From Achatina immaculata (Eukaryota; Mollusca; Gastropoda; Stylommatophora; Achatinidae): a stretch of DNA of 64,000 nt. How positions within the stretch are numbered: the first letter of the stretch is position 1; every line of letters begins with the position of its first letter. The stretch is from the NCBI GenBank assembly GCA_009760885.1, contig CM019692.1:54669762-54733761 (forward strand), written 5' to 3'. The position numbers and the translations under genes were made by a program. Below, piece by piece: positions 22,531 through 33,956 of the stretch. Under the pieces are notes generated by a model. The model ran no database searches and was not told the origin of the DNA. It worked only from the letters and a program-made list of their open reading frames with translations.

Positions 22531-24014
22531 GTTCTAAGGTCTGCAAACGCGCCATAAACAGCCTCTGGCAGTCAAGTCCAGCTCCTGGCCTTCCCGTGGC
22601 AGAACTGTTTAAACTGACAGGAGAAGGGGCGAGGGCGAATATCTGGCGCCTGAAACCAGTTACTTAGGGTAGATGAGTGGCACGTTTGATAGCTCATCTG
22701 CCGCTGTTGGCGAGATCTTCAGCTGCCGTGCGTGGAGCGGTGCTCCTCCCGGCCAATGAAGAAATTTGCAAATGAGGTTGCCGCGCAGCATCACTGCAGA
22801 AAAGGTGGTAGAAATGATAAAGCGAAGCAAACAGTCAAATCACGGCACCTCTGGTCTGGAGGTCGGCCACGTCCTGAGTGCAGTCATATCGGGTGAAATG
22901 CATGAACCGGCTTGTCCCAGAGGTTAAGACACTGCTGGCGAGACTCTTCAAATGCCGCGTGTGGAGTGAAGCTCTTCCTGGTTAAGGAAGTAAATGCGGA
23001 AAAGAAATAAAGGTTGCTGTGCAGCGCCGATGGGAAAAGGTGGTGGAAAGTGAAGTTTAACCGGTATGTCCAGTAGTATCGCTACGAGAGCTATACCACG
23101 GCACCTCTGCTCTAGAGGCCGGCCACGTCTGAAATACACCTACACTGGTGAAATATGCCTAAACCGGCACACACCAGGTGTGGAACTCGATGGCTAGACA
23201 TGTCATGCCACCTTCGCTCTAGAGGTCGGTAACGCCTGATAAACACCCATACTGGTGAATTTTGCCTAAACCGGCTCATACCAGGGGTGAATCTTGAAGG
23301 CTATGCATTTCACAGTACCTCTGCCCTAGAGGTCAGTCCCGTCTCAAACACACCCATACTGGGAAATGCCTAAACCGGCTCAACCCAGGGGTAGAAGTCA
23401 TTAGTGGCGAGGATTCGTCCTCCTGGACAAAAGCTACATCCTGGTCACAACAAGGAAGGGTAGCGGCCACGACCGCAAAATGCTGAAGTCGGAGACACTG
23501 GACCAGGGAAGTCTAGATAGGCAACCACCTCTCACCCGGCGGGGATGTCTGCGTATCCTAATCACGCTGAGGTTTTCCGGTGAGAAAGTCCAACCCTGGA
23601 CTGGATGGGCAATCACCTCTCACCCGGCGGTGATACACGGGTATCTCAAAACACGTCGAGGTTTTCCGGTGAGAAAGTCCAACTCTGGCCTGGGTGGGCT
23701 ACCGCCTCTCACCCAGCGGGGATGCACTGATATCCTAAACACGTCGAGGTCTTCCGGTGAGAAAGTCCAACCCTAGACTAAACTGGTGCAATGAAAACCA
23801 CGGTGTCACGCAATCCCGCTTCCGAGACCCACCAAGAATACAGGCTAAAGCACTGTGATACTCTGAACCCCTTGTGGTCCTTTCGTGGATCTCGTGTGGT
23901 CTATTTTGGAGCACACTGGGGACCATGGGACCTAACGAGGACCACAGGCGTGAATTCAGTAGGATCACAGTGCGGTTTTTAGTGGTAGAAGTGAACGAAG
24001 AAGAAGAAGAAGAA
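22531..24014 (+). mobile_element. GAA-tailed non-autonomous retroelement, full copy
   Basis: A 1484-bp element flanked by the 13-bp direct repeat GGTTACATGTCTG (22518-22530 and 24015-24027) and ending in (GAA)n, so it was inserted by target-primed reverse transcription. The head (about 22550-22700) matches the 5' region of the LINE at 45640-45830. Next come two ~224-bp units (from about 22708 and 22932), then ~115-bp units with CTAGAGG and CCTAAACCGGC, then three ~88-bp units with CACCTCTCACCCGGCGG and TTCCGGTGAGAAAGTCC (23515-23775). A final unique segment has AACGAGGACCACAGGCG. No protein is encoded. It depends on another element's machinery. Confidence 0.85.
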
Positions 24015-24027
24015 GGTTACATGTCTG

Positions 24028-24201
24028 AGTTTTTCCAGAAACAGTCTTTGCACTATGGAAGAGGTTAGGCTTTGCCATGCAGTGCATTGGAAATGTACCA
24101 GAAGCCCTGGAAGTATTATTGCTACATATGGGATGTCCCTAGGAGATTAGGCTGCAGCTGGAGATTCTTTTAAGCATATTTATGGATTATATAGTTCTTG
24201 T
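24028..24201 (+). other. LTR element internal region, middle part
   Basis: Non-coding continuation of the LTR element between two nested insertions. Nothing else is recognised. Confidence 0.45.
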
Positions 24202-24210
24202 GCAGTAATT

Positions 24211-24580
24211 CTTATATCTTATATCTTATATCCTTCCCGTGCCGTTAAACGTCACATAGGGCTCGCAAAGTAGTTCGCCAATTTTTCCTGTCTTCAGCGA
24301 GTCTTTCAACCTCATCAAAGGATTCTATGCCTGTTAACTTGGCCTCTCTTAATAATGTCCTCTTCAGAGTTTCACGCGGTCTGCCTCTTTTTCTTCGGCC
24401 TGTTGTGTTCCACTTGATAGCTTGTTTTGGGATTCTCTGATCATTTCTTCTCATCAAGTGACCAACATATGTCCATCTCCTTTTCCTGATCACCCATGAG
24501 ACTGGTTGTTGTTCAGTCATCTGTCTTATCTCTGCATTGTTCTTGAATTCATTCCACTTGATGCCGAGTATTTTCCTTAG
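24211..24580 (-). pseudogene. 5'-truncated LINE fragment (ATATAAG tail) with target duplication
   Basis: The reverse strand encodes the LINE reverse transcriptase C-terminus: MTEQQPVSWVIRKRRW, GHLMRRNDQRIPKQ and RKRGRPRETLKRTLLREAKL (24245-24520, 91 codons). Next come a 3' untranslated end and a tail of ATATAAG units. It is flanked by GCAGTAATT at 24202-24210 and 24581-24589. The same family appears in sense at 59665-60408. A short, dead copy. Confidence 0.9.
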
Positions 24581-24589
24581 GCAGTAATT

Positions 24590-25494
24590 AGTGAATGTTT
24601 TTTTTCTCTCTCAGTTTATTTTTTGTATAATGGTTTTATTAGTAGTTAGTTATGATTGATGATAAATTAGGTAGCCTTGAATTAGATGACATTACTGATG
24701 ATGACTTATCAATAGCCAATTGTTATGGCATATACCATGTTCAAATTGGTTATTTATCTTTGATGTGACAGTATTGCCTCGGATGTAACATTATTACCTA
24801 GGATGTGATGTTATGAGGAGATTGCACAAACAGGTGTAGTTCTCTGATTGGGTACCTAGCCCGGAACATGGAGTTTCCATGTGACCGAGCTCAAGGTACA
24901 AATTACCAGAGTGGGGTCTTTTTTTTAAGGACCTAGATATTACATTGTTTTGTTGCGCGTACATGTGCTACGTGGCACAATCCCTTTGGGGATAAATGAA
25001 GGCGGATTAGCCTAATACCTAAGTTTTGCCCATTCTACACATGTGTAGCGTGTAGACTCGTATGTTAAGAATGGATGATTATATATGATACCTAAAGTTT
25101 TGCCTATTTTGCATATGTTTAATGGATATTTACATATGTTTAAGAATGGATGATTAATATTTGTAACCCAGATGAACCTATTCTGCGTATGTACAGCATA
25201 TAGCTGCATTTGTCAGTGATAGCAGATTATATATGGTACCAGAGTTTACCTATTCTATGTAAGTGTAATGAGGAAGCACACATAATAGAAATAGATGATT
25301 GTATATGAAGTGGACATGGGCTAAGTATAGCCGAATGTCACAGGAACAGTTTATGGGTATAGTCAGAGTATGAAGTTCTATGTTGAGAGTCGATTATTAT
25401 ATTTGAATTAGCCTTTAGTTATAATTTAGATAAATAGATTGGTTTTTTGAGAGTTTTGACAGGCAAAACTCTACCTTTTGGGAGGGGGGAATAT
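24590..25494 (+). other. LTR element internal region, right part
   Basis: AT-rich, with no protein motif. Recurrent GGATGATTATATATG and CCTATTCTGCGTATGT phrases at 25030-25260 look like a degenerate ~60-bp repeat. The region ends in the polypurine tract before the 3' LTR. Confidence 0.5.
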
Positions 25495-26829
25495 TATAAT
25501 AGTATGTATTATATAAATAAGATTAATAAGGGCATGCATCTTTTCCATAGCAAAATATGCCTGTGAGACCTGGACACTTAACAAAACAGCTGAGAAACAC
25601 ATAACTGCCTTTGAATAAATGCTACAGAAGAGTTCTCCAAATATCGTGGACACAAAAAGAACAAATATATCTATACTACAAGAGCTTAATATTGAAGAAG
25701 GCTGGCTAGTGAAGAGGATTAAAGAGAGAAAACTGAAATATTTTGGACACATTAAACGTCATGATAATTTAGAGAAGACCGTATTGGAAGGATACATAAT
25801 GGGAAAAAGAAAAAGAGGAAGACCAACACGAAGATGGCTCCAAGACATCGTTGACGATCTAGAAATGGACGCAACAGCAGCAGGCCATCTTGCTCACAAC
25901 CGAGAGGCCTATAGGAGTGCTGTTTGGGAGGCAAAGTTCCGCAAGGGACATGCAAATGAATGAATGAATGAATGTATGTATTATTGTAGTATGCTCTTAG
26001 CAAGGGGTTATAAGCAAGTTTGGTATTTAGGAAATAATTAATAGAGTGAGTACCCTTGTTTGAGAGGTAGGTTGGTTGAGACCATTGAGCGGGGGTCTTG
26101 GGAAAAGCGTGCAGCATGGAGAAAACTGAGTGGATAGGGATAGTATAAAAACTACTCACGATTAGTCAAAAGAGGAGAGCCTTACTTGTTTTTTTGTAGC
26201 AGGACCCTTACTTGTTTGTGTTGTAGGAAGAACATTTGTAGTTTTGATGTAGATGGAATCTCGTTTAGGAAGAGTTTCTAGCAGTGGCAATTTGTTGGTA
26301 GTTTTTTGGAGGAATTAGTTTTACTTGATGGCTGAGGTTTTAGGTGGAATGTTATGAGTATGATTTTATGTGTATAGGACATTGTAAGGTTTTTGCCCAT
26401 ATGGCGTAGATTTTTCTCACGCCGGGCATTTGTTACTGTGAATTTTGTTCAGCCTGATGGCTACATTTCCATCATCATGATTTCACACCTCATTTTGTCC
26501 ATTAATAAATGTGTGTTGTCTGATGATAAACTACACCAATTGTCTTTGTTGGAATTCTCATTGTTGACCAGTTTGTTTTGGTTGGAAGACTGCCAAGTTA
26601 TGTTAAGTTGTTGTATTTGTATTATTCTGTGGAGTTGGAAGCCTGGGTGTCTTGATGTATTTTCTTAGTGTATAATATAGAAAATTATGTGATTGTTAGA
26701 ACACCAACAACAAGAAGAAATTTATAATATGAACTGTACTCCACAAATAAATCAATCAGTCCAGTAGAAACTGTTTTAGTACGGCGCAACACCACTTTAG
26801 TTGGCGCCAGATAGAGAATTACTGTTACA
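25495..26829 (+). repeat. 3' LTR, interrupted by a LINE
   Basis: Matches the 862-bp solo LTR after removal of the LINE fragment at 25513-25973 and one copy of its 11-bp target duplication. The TATA box motif and the TTACA end are conserved. The right flank is TAGC, then the LINE relic. Confidence 0.85.
25513..25973 (+). pseudogene. 5'-truncated LINE fragment (GAAT tail) in the 3' LTR
   Basis: Encodes the end of a LINE reverse transcriptase protein: LKYFGHIKRHDNLEKTVLE, then RKRGRPTRRWLQDIVDDLEM and AAGHLAHNREAYRSAVWEAK, closing with a stop inside an (AATG)n tail (25619-25963, 114 codons). The 11-bp target duplication GTATGTATTAT lies at 25502-25512 and 25974-25984. It is the best-preserved 3' end of this family in the window. 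The solo LTR of block 2 lacks it, so it inserted after the LTR copies separated or in one of them only. Confidence 0.9.
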
Positions 26830-26833
26830 TAGC

Positions 26834-27810
26834 GTCGCATTGACATATTTAGATTTCCCTTGGTGTCCCGAGACTGCATGTGGCGAAGTCGCCCCTTTTC
26901 TCTTTTGCCGGACTCTAAGCCTTCTACTATCAGCCTCTCCACACCACTATGTCTCTGAGTTGGTTGAAGTATCTCAGCTTTCTAACTTTTATTGTGTTTA
27001 CGAGCCAGTTTTCTGCCACACCTAATCCCATCAGTATCTCTTTATTTGATTTTCTTTCTATCCATAATATTCTAGTGGGCTTCTATAATATTTCATTCTA
27101 AATACCGTTATTTTCTTTTCTAGTGATTTGATGTCTCGCATCCGTATGTTGCCAATGGGAATATGTAAGCTTTTAGGAAACGTAGCTGTGTTTTCTTGTT
27201 TGTGCCTTGTCATATGCTCTTCATCTGCGTTCTTTTCTGTAAAGCAACCACAAGTCTTCTTTTGATTTTCACGGTGCAGTGGCCATTGGTAGTGATGACT
27301 GAACCTAGATATTCCATTTTGTTTTTGTTTGTGTTTAAAATGAGTCTCCGAGCTTCGTCGTGTCTTTTGGTGAAGCGAATCAACTGTTTCAGTCCTTCTG
27401 AGGTGTTTGACAGAAATACAGTATAATAGGTGTATTCAGTTTCTGGAATCTGGTGGCCCGCGATGTTGAAGGAGTGAAACCTAGTTTTCGTTATGATGTT
27501 TTCGGCTTAGATGTCAAACAATTATGAAGAAAAGACGCATCACTGTCTTACTCTCTCTAGTACGTGAAACAAACCCGATGCTTCGCCATCTACTATCACT
27601 GCTGCTTGCAGATCTTGGTACATTTTCACCATGAGATGTACCAGATGACTGAGAACACATGACACATGTTGTTCATAACAGACTAAAACTGTTGATGTTG
27701 TACACAGTCAAAAGCTTTAGAGTAGTCTATAAAACAGGTGTATAGATCCACAATAAAATCTCCATACTTTTTATATGATATTCCTCGTGTGTAATGTATG
27801 ATCCCTGTTG
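26834..27810 (-). pseudogene. Antisense RTE-like LINE reverse transcriptase, block 4
   Basis: Fourth copy of the relic at 8898-9890, starting right after the TAGC at the LTR end. The reverse-strand frames are more broken than in the other copies. Confidence 0.75.
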
Positions 27811-27889
27811 CTTTAAAAAGACTACTAAATACGAAATACAAAGATCTGATATGAAGTTATAAGTATGTATTGTTGTACGTATGATTTGC

Positions 27890-28340
<451 letters not shown>

Positions 28341-28715
28341 TGTTATTTTAGGTAATATAGCAGTTATATTTGTTCGGAAAAGTAAGTAAATGTTCAATAC
28401 TGCGGAATGTTAATCTGACACATTCTTTAAATAGAAAATGGCTACATCAGGATAACTTAACAACTTACTCTCTGCATTAATGTTTTGAAAAATGATCAGA
28501 AAATGTGGATTAGTAAACTAAGTTTCCATATTCTTATAAAACTTTTTTCTTTTTTTATTTTGCTTTAGAAAGCATGAAGAAAATTTTTTGTCAAAAAGTC
28601 GTATTAATGAGCAGTCATTCTGTAGAAAAATGTATTAGTTTGATGAAAATAACTTCAGATTTATTTTATAAATCTACTAAATAGGAAATATAAAGTTCTT
28701 TTATTAATTGCGTTA
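28341..28715. repeat. AT-rich repeat family unit, block 4
   Basis: Matches 20383-20753 and 36270-36590, including AACTTACTCTCTGCATTAAT and TTTGCTTTAGAAAGCATG. Confidence 0.65.
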
Positions 28716-28990
28716 CGTAAGTACATGTGTATGTATATTTGTATGCATGTATGTATGTTTGTGTATGTATATATATGTGTATGTATACATGTTTGTATAT
28801 ATGTGTATACGTATGTATATATGTTTGTCTGTATATATGCATATAAGTGTATGCGTATTTATCGATGTGTGATCTGTCTGTCCCTCTGTCTATCTGTTTG
28901 TCTGTCTGACAGTCTCTCTGTCTGCCTATCTGTCTGTCCATATATGTATTTGTTTCTCTGTTTAGTCCGTCTGTCTTTATGTCTTTCTAC
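28716..28990. repeat. GTAT/TCTG degenerate microsatellite
   Basis: Irregular GTATGTAT, then TCTG units. It is shared with 36596-36870 and so is older than the block 4/block 5 split. Confidence 0.85.
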
Positions 28991-29530
28991 TATATGTCCC
29001 TTTATTTCACGTTTGCCGTTGTTGAATTACAGATTGAATACAAACACTTCTCTTATATGTTATAATGATAGTTTACCACTATCAATACTTTTTTTTGCAA
29101 TATATATATATATTGTACATAACAATTTAAGTATTGTATTAATGATACTTATAATGAAAATGATGAAATGTAAAAGTAACACTACGGGATGTTTATGATG
29201 TACGATTTTTAAACAGCGTTCATAACTTAAATTTTGTTGGGGGGGGGGATGAGGAAGGAGGTTGGGGGGGGGGGGAACAGAAACTTACCCACTGTATTAA
29301 TGTTTTGAAAAGCAGAAGAAAAATGTAAAAAGTTAAGGACGGCACTGAAATTATTTATAAAACTAATGGAAGAAGGAATTCTTTTACGAAAACAAAACGA
29401 ATTTGTAGAAATAAAACAGTATATCTCTGACATAACTTTCAAAAACAGTTTATTTCAACACTGAAAATATATTAAATTTTATTTTTGAAAACTACATAAT
29501 TATTCAGTATTAAATACTGCTTGTAATCTG
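28991..29530. repeat. AT-rich repeat family unit with two long G runs
   Basis: Another AT-rich unit (ACTTACCCACTGTATTAATG near 29282) that contains a 10-G run (29239-29248) and a 12-G run (29264-29275) only 15 bases apart. The paralogue at 37138-37179 has longer runs. Confidence 0.65.
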
Positions 29531-29539
29531 TCTATCAAA

Positions 29540-29868
<329 letters not shown>

Positions 29869-30150
29869 ACTTCCGTCCGTCCATCTGTCTGTCTGTCTAC
29901 TTGTTTGTCTATTCTTCCGTCTATCTTTCTGTTTGTCTGCTTTCTGTCTATTTCTTTCACCTTCCCTGTTGCTGAGTCACAGATATGATGCAACCATTTC
30001 ACTTCTGCTTTCTTAAAACATTTTACAAAGGATACTAGCAATTGTTGAGGATTTAATGGTTTGGAAATTAGATTATTATTTTGGAAAGTAATATATGTTC
30101 TCGTATGTGTTATTCTGTAAATAATATGAGTATTGAAGTAGTGATATTTA
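29869..30150. repeat. Block 4 right end
   Basis: Sequence shared with 37747-38028: TCTG-type units, then GATATGATGCAACCATTTCAC and AT-rich DNA. Homology to block 5 stops near 30148. No gene is supported. Confidence 0.6.
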
Positions 30151-30639
30151 TATTTCTGTGATCCTTTTTGATGCAATAAGTGTGTATTCTTACGTTGTAC
30201 TTACATTTTTGTATGCTTGTTGTATTATATAATGTGAAAGTTGGGTTATCTCACTTCCCATATGACAAACTAGTCCTTGCTGGAAAGCCAGAACATTTTA
30301 TAACGTTATCAGTTGCCTCTCACCCTCACCTATCATCACTCATTTTTTCCACTAATAAAGTGGGAGTTTATGTTATTCACACTGGACCTGTTCTTCATAC
30401 TGTTCAATGTGTATTGTCCCTGTTAGTATATTTCTGTAGAAGAAGTTTCAGGATAATAATACACATCTTTATAAGTATTGCAGTGTCTGTAACTAGCAGT
30501 CACGGCAATAATAGACCGGTGGACGATACATGTATAAATAGTGCACTTCTACACTTGATCTACATTCAGCCAGGAGACATGTTCCACACTCGGATCTTGT
30601 ACCATGTCCTTGAACTACCACAGCTCTCAGAGGATGAGT

Positions 30640-30796
30640 TTTGCATGTCTGATATCGCACAAGGCAAAGAAAGTGGGGGCAGTGACAGTGAATTCCAAAC
30701 AACGTCACATATTGATTGTTTTGATCAGAATGAATTGAGTGATCTGATCAGGGATTTAAACCTTTCCAGGGATTCTTATGAATTGCTTGTCTCCAG
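30640..30796 (+). pseudogene. Short coding remnant cut by the hAT element
   Basis: The end of a 219-codon open frame (30180-30836) looks truly coding: SDSEFQTTSHIDCFDQNELS, then DLIRDLNLSRDSYELL. This resembles a repeated, uncharacterised invertebrate protein that carries DLNLSKxxxELL motifs. The match breaks off at 30796-30799, where the terminal repeat of the hAT element begins, so the last 13 codons of the frame belong to the transposon. The earlier part of the frame has no recognisable motif. It may be an exon or a retrogene piece; the assignment rests on a remembered motif and is weak. Confidence 0.4.
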
Positions 30797-31054
30797 TCCA
30801 GCGGTTCTCAGACCCTTTTGCTGCACGGCACACATTTAAAAGTGAAACATTTTTACGGAACACTAATAAAGTGTTTTATATTTGCAAGGTAAACAACTAA
30901 TTTTATAAAGTATTATGTAATATTTTCTCTACATGTTTAACTGCATTTTGATTCCTACACAAAAGTTCTTTTTCATTTACCTTAAAGATGGCACTGTTTC
31001 CGGTTGGAATAGATATCCAGAGAGGGGTAGTTAAATTTGATTTGTAATGTGCGA

Positions 31055-31298
31055 ACTTAAATATTTTGGACACATTAAACGTCATGATAATTTAGAGAAG
31101 ACCGTACTGGAAGGATACATAATGGGAAAAAGAAAGAGAGGAAGACCAAAACGAAGATGGCTGCAAGACATCCTTGACGATCTGCAAATGGATGCAACAG
31201 CAGCAGGCCATCTTGCCCACAACCAAGAGGCCTACAGGAGTGCTGTTTGGGAGGCAGAGTTCCGCAAGGGACATGCAAATGAATGAATGAATGAATGA
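31055..31298 (+). pseudogene. 5'-truncated LINE fragment (GAAT tail) in hAT
   Basis: Encodes LKYFGHIKRHDNLEKTVLE, then KRKRGRPKRRWLQDILDDL and AAGHLAHNQEAYRSAVWEAE, ending in (GAAT)n. Flanks are AATGTGCGA (31046-31054) and AATGTGTGA (31299-31307), a 9-bp target duplication with one change. Same family as 25513-25973. Confidence 0.88.
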
Positions 31299-31309
31299 AA
31301 TGTGTGATC

Positions 31310-32857
31310 GCTGGACAGTTCCCCTAATTCTTCTTGTGCACGAATGGTTAATTTAGAGATTACACACTAAAAAGGATTACGAATCAAGTTGTACGCTTTA
31401 ATGCCTTCGGGCTTGAAGTACTTGTCAAAATATTCAGCAACAGATGTCAGATGCTTTTTTATTACACCAATGACCCCTTCCAGAATCTCGCCTTTAATTT
31501 CATTGCACGCTATAAATTCACAGAACAAGTGAAACATGTCTTGTGTTTTTTCTCGAGTCGCGTGCGCCAAAGTCGTAGTTTCTTCTTAAAGGCTGCAACT
31601 TTGCCGTTTGTCTTGAGTATACTGGTATCTTCATCCTGTAGTGATATGTTAAAACTGTTCAAAAGGCTAAAAATGTCATCAGAGTATGCCAACATGGCAA
31701 GCCACTCAGTATCAGCGACCTTACCTGCCATGTCGAGATTGTGTTCTGTCAAAAACTTCAACAATTCTAAACGAAGCTCAAACACCCTTGCAAGAACTTT
31801 TACCCTGGACAGCCAACGCACATCCGAGTGCAATAGGAGATGCCTATGTTCTGTATCTGACTCAATACAAAACTGAGCAAATAATCGACTGTTCATTGTT
31901 CTAGTTTTTATGACATTTACAATACGAACACAGTCTTCAAGTACAGATCGCAGAGTTTCATTCAACTTCTTTGAAGTGAGTGCCTCACGATGGATCATGC
32001 AATAGATGTCTACAATCTCGGGTGACACTTGCTTTATGCAAGTTACAACACCACTGTTGCGGCCAGTCATTGTGCCAGCACCGTCGATGCAAACACCGAT
32101 GGAGTTCGACCACTGCAGTCCAAAATGTGTGAAAAAATCGTTTAAAACACTAAATATTTCATCGGCCGTCGTTCTCGTGGCAGTGACTAGTAAAAACGAA
32201 ATTGGTCCTCCGTAATATTTTGCCAACAATAGTAGACATAAACAAACAGTTGTGACTCACCAGCGATGTCAGTTGACTTATCTAACTGAATAGCAAACGT
32301 AGTAGATTGTAATCGTTCAGTTAGCTGAGCGACAATGTCCTCGGGTATTTCTGATATTCGTCTGCGGACAGTATCGTTCGAGATGGGAATGCTTTTCAGT
32401 TTTGTAGCGTATTCTGAGCCGAACAATACGTCACAAATATCAACAGCGGCTGGCTTGATAAGATCTTCTCCAATCGTGTGCGGTTTCTTTGATTTTGCAA
32501 TTCTCTAGGCAGTCAGATACGATGTTTTAAGAGCATTTTCGTTGAGAGTGCTCTTGTTTTTAACATTGTTTACTATATTCCTATGCTTTATGTTTCAAAA
32601 ATTCTTTGGTTTTATTCTGTAGATCTGGATATCTTGTAGTTAGATTACGACGCAATTTCGTCGGCTTCATTAGAGAGGATTTGCAAACAAATAACAAGCT
32701 GTGGCAGATTTTGGTAATTTGTTGGTGGAATTAAACCGTAATTAATACACTCCACATCATTTCTTCGAGCGTATTTAGTTTTCTTACAAGTATCAACGTT
32801 AACGTCGTCACGATCACATTGACTTTCGCTACCACTATTATCAATTTGTTTGCGCAG
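31310..32857 (-). pseudogene. hAT transposase relic, block 5 (longest copy)
   Basis: The best copy for reading the protein. In order: BED-finger region with PQLVICLQILSNEADEI (32645-32850); first acidic box FAIQLDKSTD, Asp about residue 49 of the 32187-32426 frame (other copies have LDESTD); then a 239-codon frame (31510-32229). That frame has CIDGAGTMTG (second Asp near residue 49), CMIHREA (Cys77, His80) and DVRWLSR (Arg138-Trp139). A last piece reads VIKKHLTSVAEYFDKYF (31367-31570). The ends differ in frame, so frameshifts near 32210 and 31540 break it. The enzyme would have catalysed cut-and-paste transposition. Confidence 0.87.
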
Positions 32858-33385
32858 AGTCGGAGACACTGGACCAGGGCAGTCTAGATAGGCAACCACC
32901 TCTCACCCAGCGGGGAGTTTGCGTATCCTAATCACGCTGAGGTTTTCCGGTGAGAAAGTCCAACTCTGGACTGGATGGGCAATCACCTCTGACCCGGCGG
33001 TGATACACGAGTATCTCAAAACACGTCGAGGTTTTCCGGTGAAAAGGTCCAACTCTGGCATGGGTGGGCTACCGCCTCTCACCCAGCGGGGATGCACTGA
33101 TATCCTAAACACGTCGAGGTCTTCCGGTGAGAAAGTCCAACCCTGGACTAAACTGGTGCAATGAAAACCACGGTGTCACGCAATCCCGCTTCTGAGACCC
33201 ACCAAGAATACAGGCTAAAGCCCTGTGATACTCTGAACCCCTTGTGGTCCTCTCGTGGATCTCGTGTGGTCCTTTCGGGGACCACACAGGAGACCACGGG
33301 ACCTAACGAGTACCACAGGCGTAAATTCAGTAGGATCACAGTGCGGTTTTGGTGGTAGAAGCGAACGAAGAAGAAGAAGAAGAAG
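32858..33385 (+). mobile_element. GAA-tailed retroelement, 5'-truncated (block 5)
   Basis: Same truncation point, three ~88-bp units and GAA tail as blocks 2 and 3. Confidence 0.82.
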
Positions 33386-33631
33386 TCATTTTTATTAAAT
33401 TTTTTCATGTTGTATTGTTTTTCTAACATCAAATTAATGTGAAGATTTACTTTGTCTCCTCTCTCTGATACTTCGTCCTGTCTGTTTTTGTTTGACAAAG
33501 GTTCGCGCCGAAACGTCACAAATGTGTTATCATAAAATAATAAAACTGTTCCTTCTTTTTTCCTAGTTTATACATTTTGGTATCACAGCTTTACTGCAGT
33601 GCTTTGTGTATAGCTGTATGCCTCTACACTA
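33386..33631. other. Block segment with GGTTCGCGCCGAAACG motif (block 5)
   Basis: Same segment as 7918-8159, slightly diverged. The motif lies near 33500. Confidence 0.35.
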
Positions 33632-33930
33632 ATTATTGTTTGCCTCCCTAACAGCACTCCTGTAGCCTATCGGTTGTAAGCAAGATGCCCTGCTGCTGAT
33701 GCATTTTCAGATTATCAACGATGTCTTGCAACCATCTTCACTTTGGTCTCCATCTCTTTCTTTTTCCAATTATGTACCCTTCAGAGTTGGTCTTATCTAG
33801 ATTATCATGCCGTTTAATGTGTTCAAAATGTTTAAGTTTTCCCTCTTTAATCCATTTAATAGCCAGCCTTCTTCAATATTAAGTTCTTGCAGTATGGATA
33901 TATTTGTTATTTTATGTGTCCTGATAGGTC
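33632..33930 (-). pseudogene. Antisense LINE 3' end (GAAT-tail family, block 5)
   Basis: Reverse-strand C-terminal LINE fragment as in 8160-8456. To its right are about 30 extra bases (TCTAACAACAGCTAGAAAC) not present in the other blocks, probably the ancestral state. Confidence 0.72.
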
Positions 33931-33956
33931 TAACAACAGCTAGAAACATTAATTTT

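Larger units (their letters stand above)
20754..26829 (+). mobile_element. LTR retrotransposon, non-coding, 5' LTR truncated
   Basis: A two-LTR element. The 5' LTR keeps only its 3' part (20754-21108). A primer-binding-site-like TGGCGCCGTGACC starts at 21110. The internal region runs to a polypurine tract (GGGAGGGGGGA, ending near 25490) directly before the 3' LTR, which starts TATAATAG at 25495. The 3' LTR ends ACTGTTACA at 26829 and is followed by TAGC, the same target site as the solo LTR at 13044. The internal region, once nested insertions are set aside, is about 2.5 kb and shows no gag, protease, RT or integrase motifs. It therefore fits a large non-autonomous LTR derivative. Nested inside are a GAA-tailed retroelement and two LINE fragments. 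Confidence 0.8.
30799..32857 (-). mobile_element. hAT element (BED-finger type), block 5, with left terminal repeat
   Basis: The left end starts CAGCGGTTCTCAGACCC followed by TGCACGGCACAC, the terminal sequence style of hAT elements. This is the only block that keeps this end. The element includes a non-coding 3' part (30799-31054), a nested LINE fragment (31055-31298) and the transposase relic. The right terminal repeat is lost at the GAA-tailed insertion. In blocks 2 and 3 the left part is replaced by TATC microsatellite, joining at ATCGCTGGACAG. Confidence 0.75.

Noticed and set aside
30180..30640. The first 150 codons of the 219-codon frame as a membrane protein gene
   Set aside because: Hydrophobic stretches arise from AT-rich DNA. 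No motif, no second copy and no splice evidence; only the last ~50 codons before the hAT end look coding.
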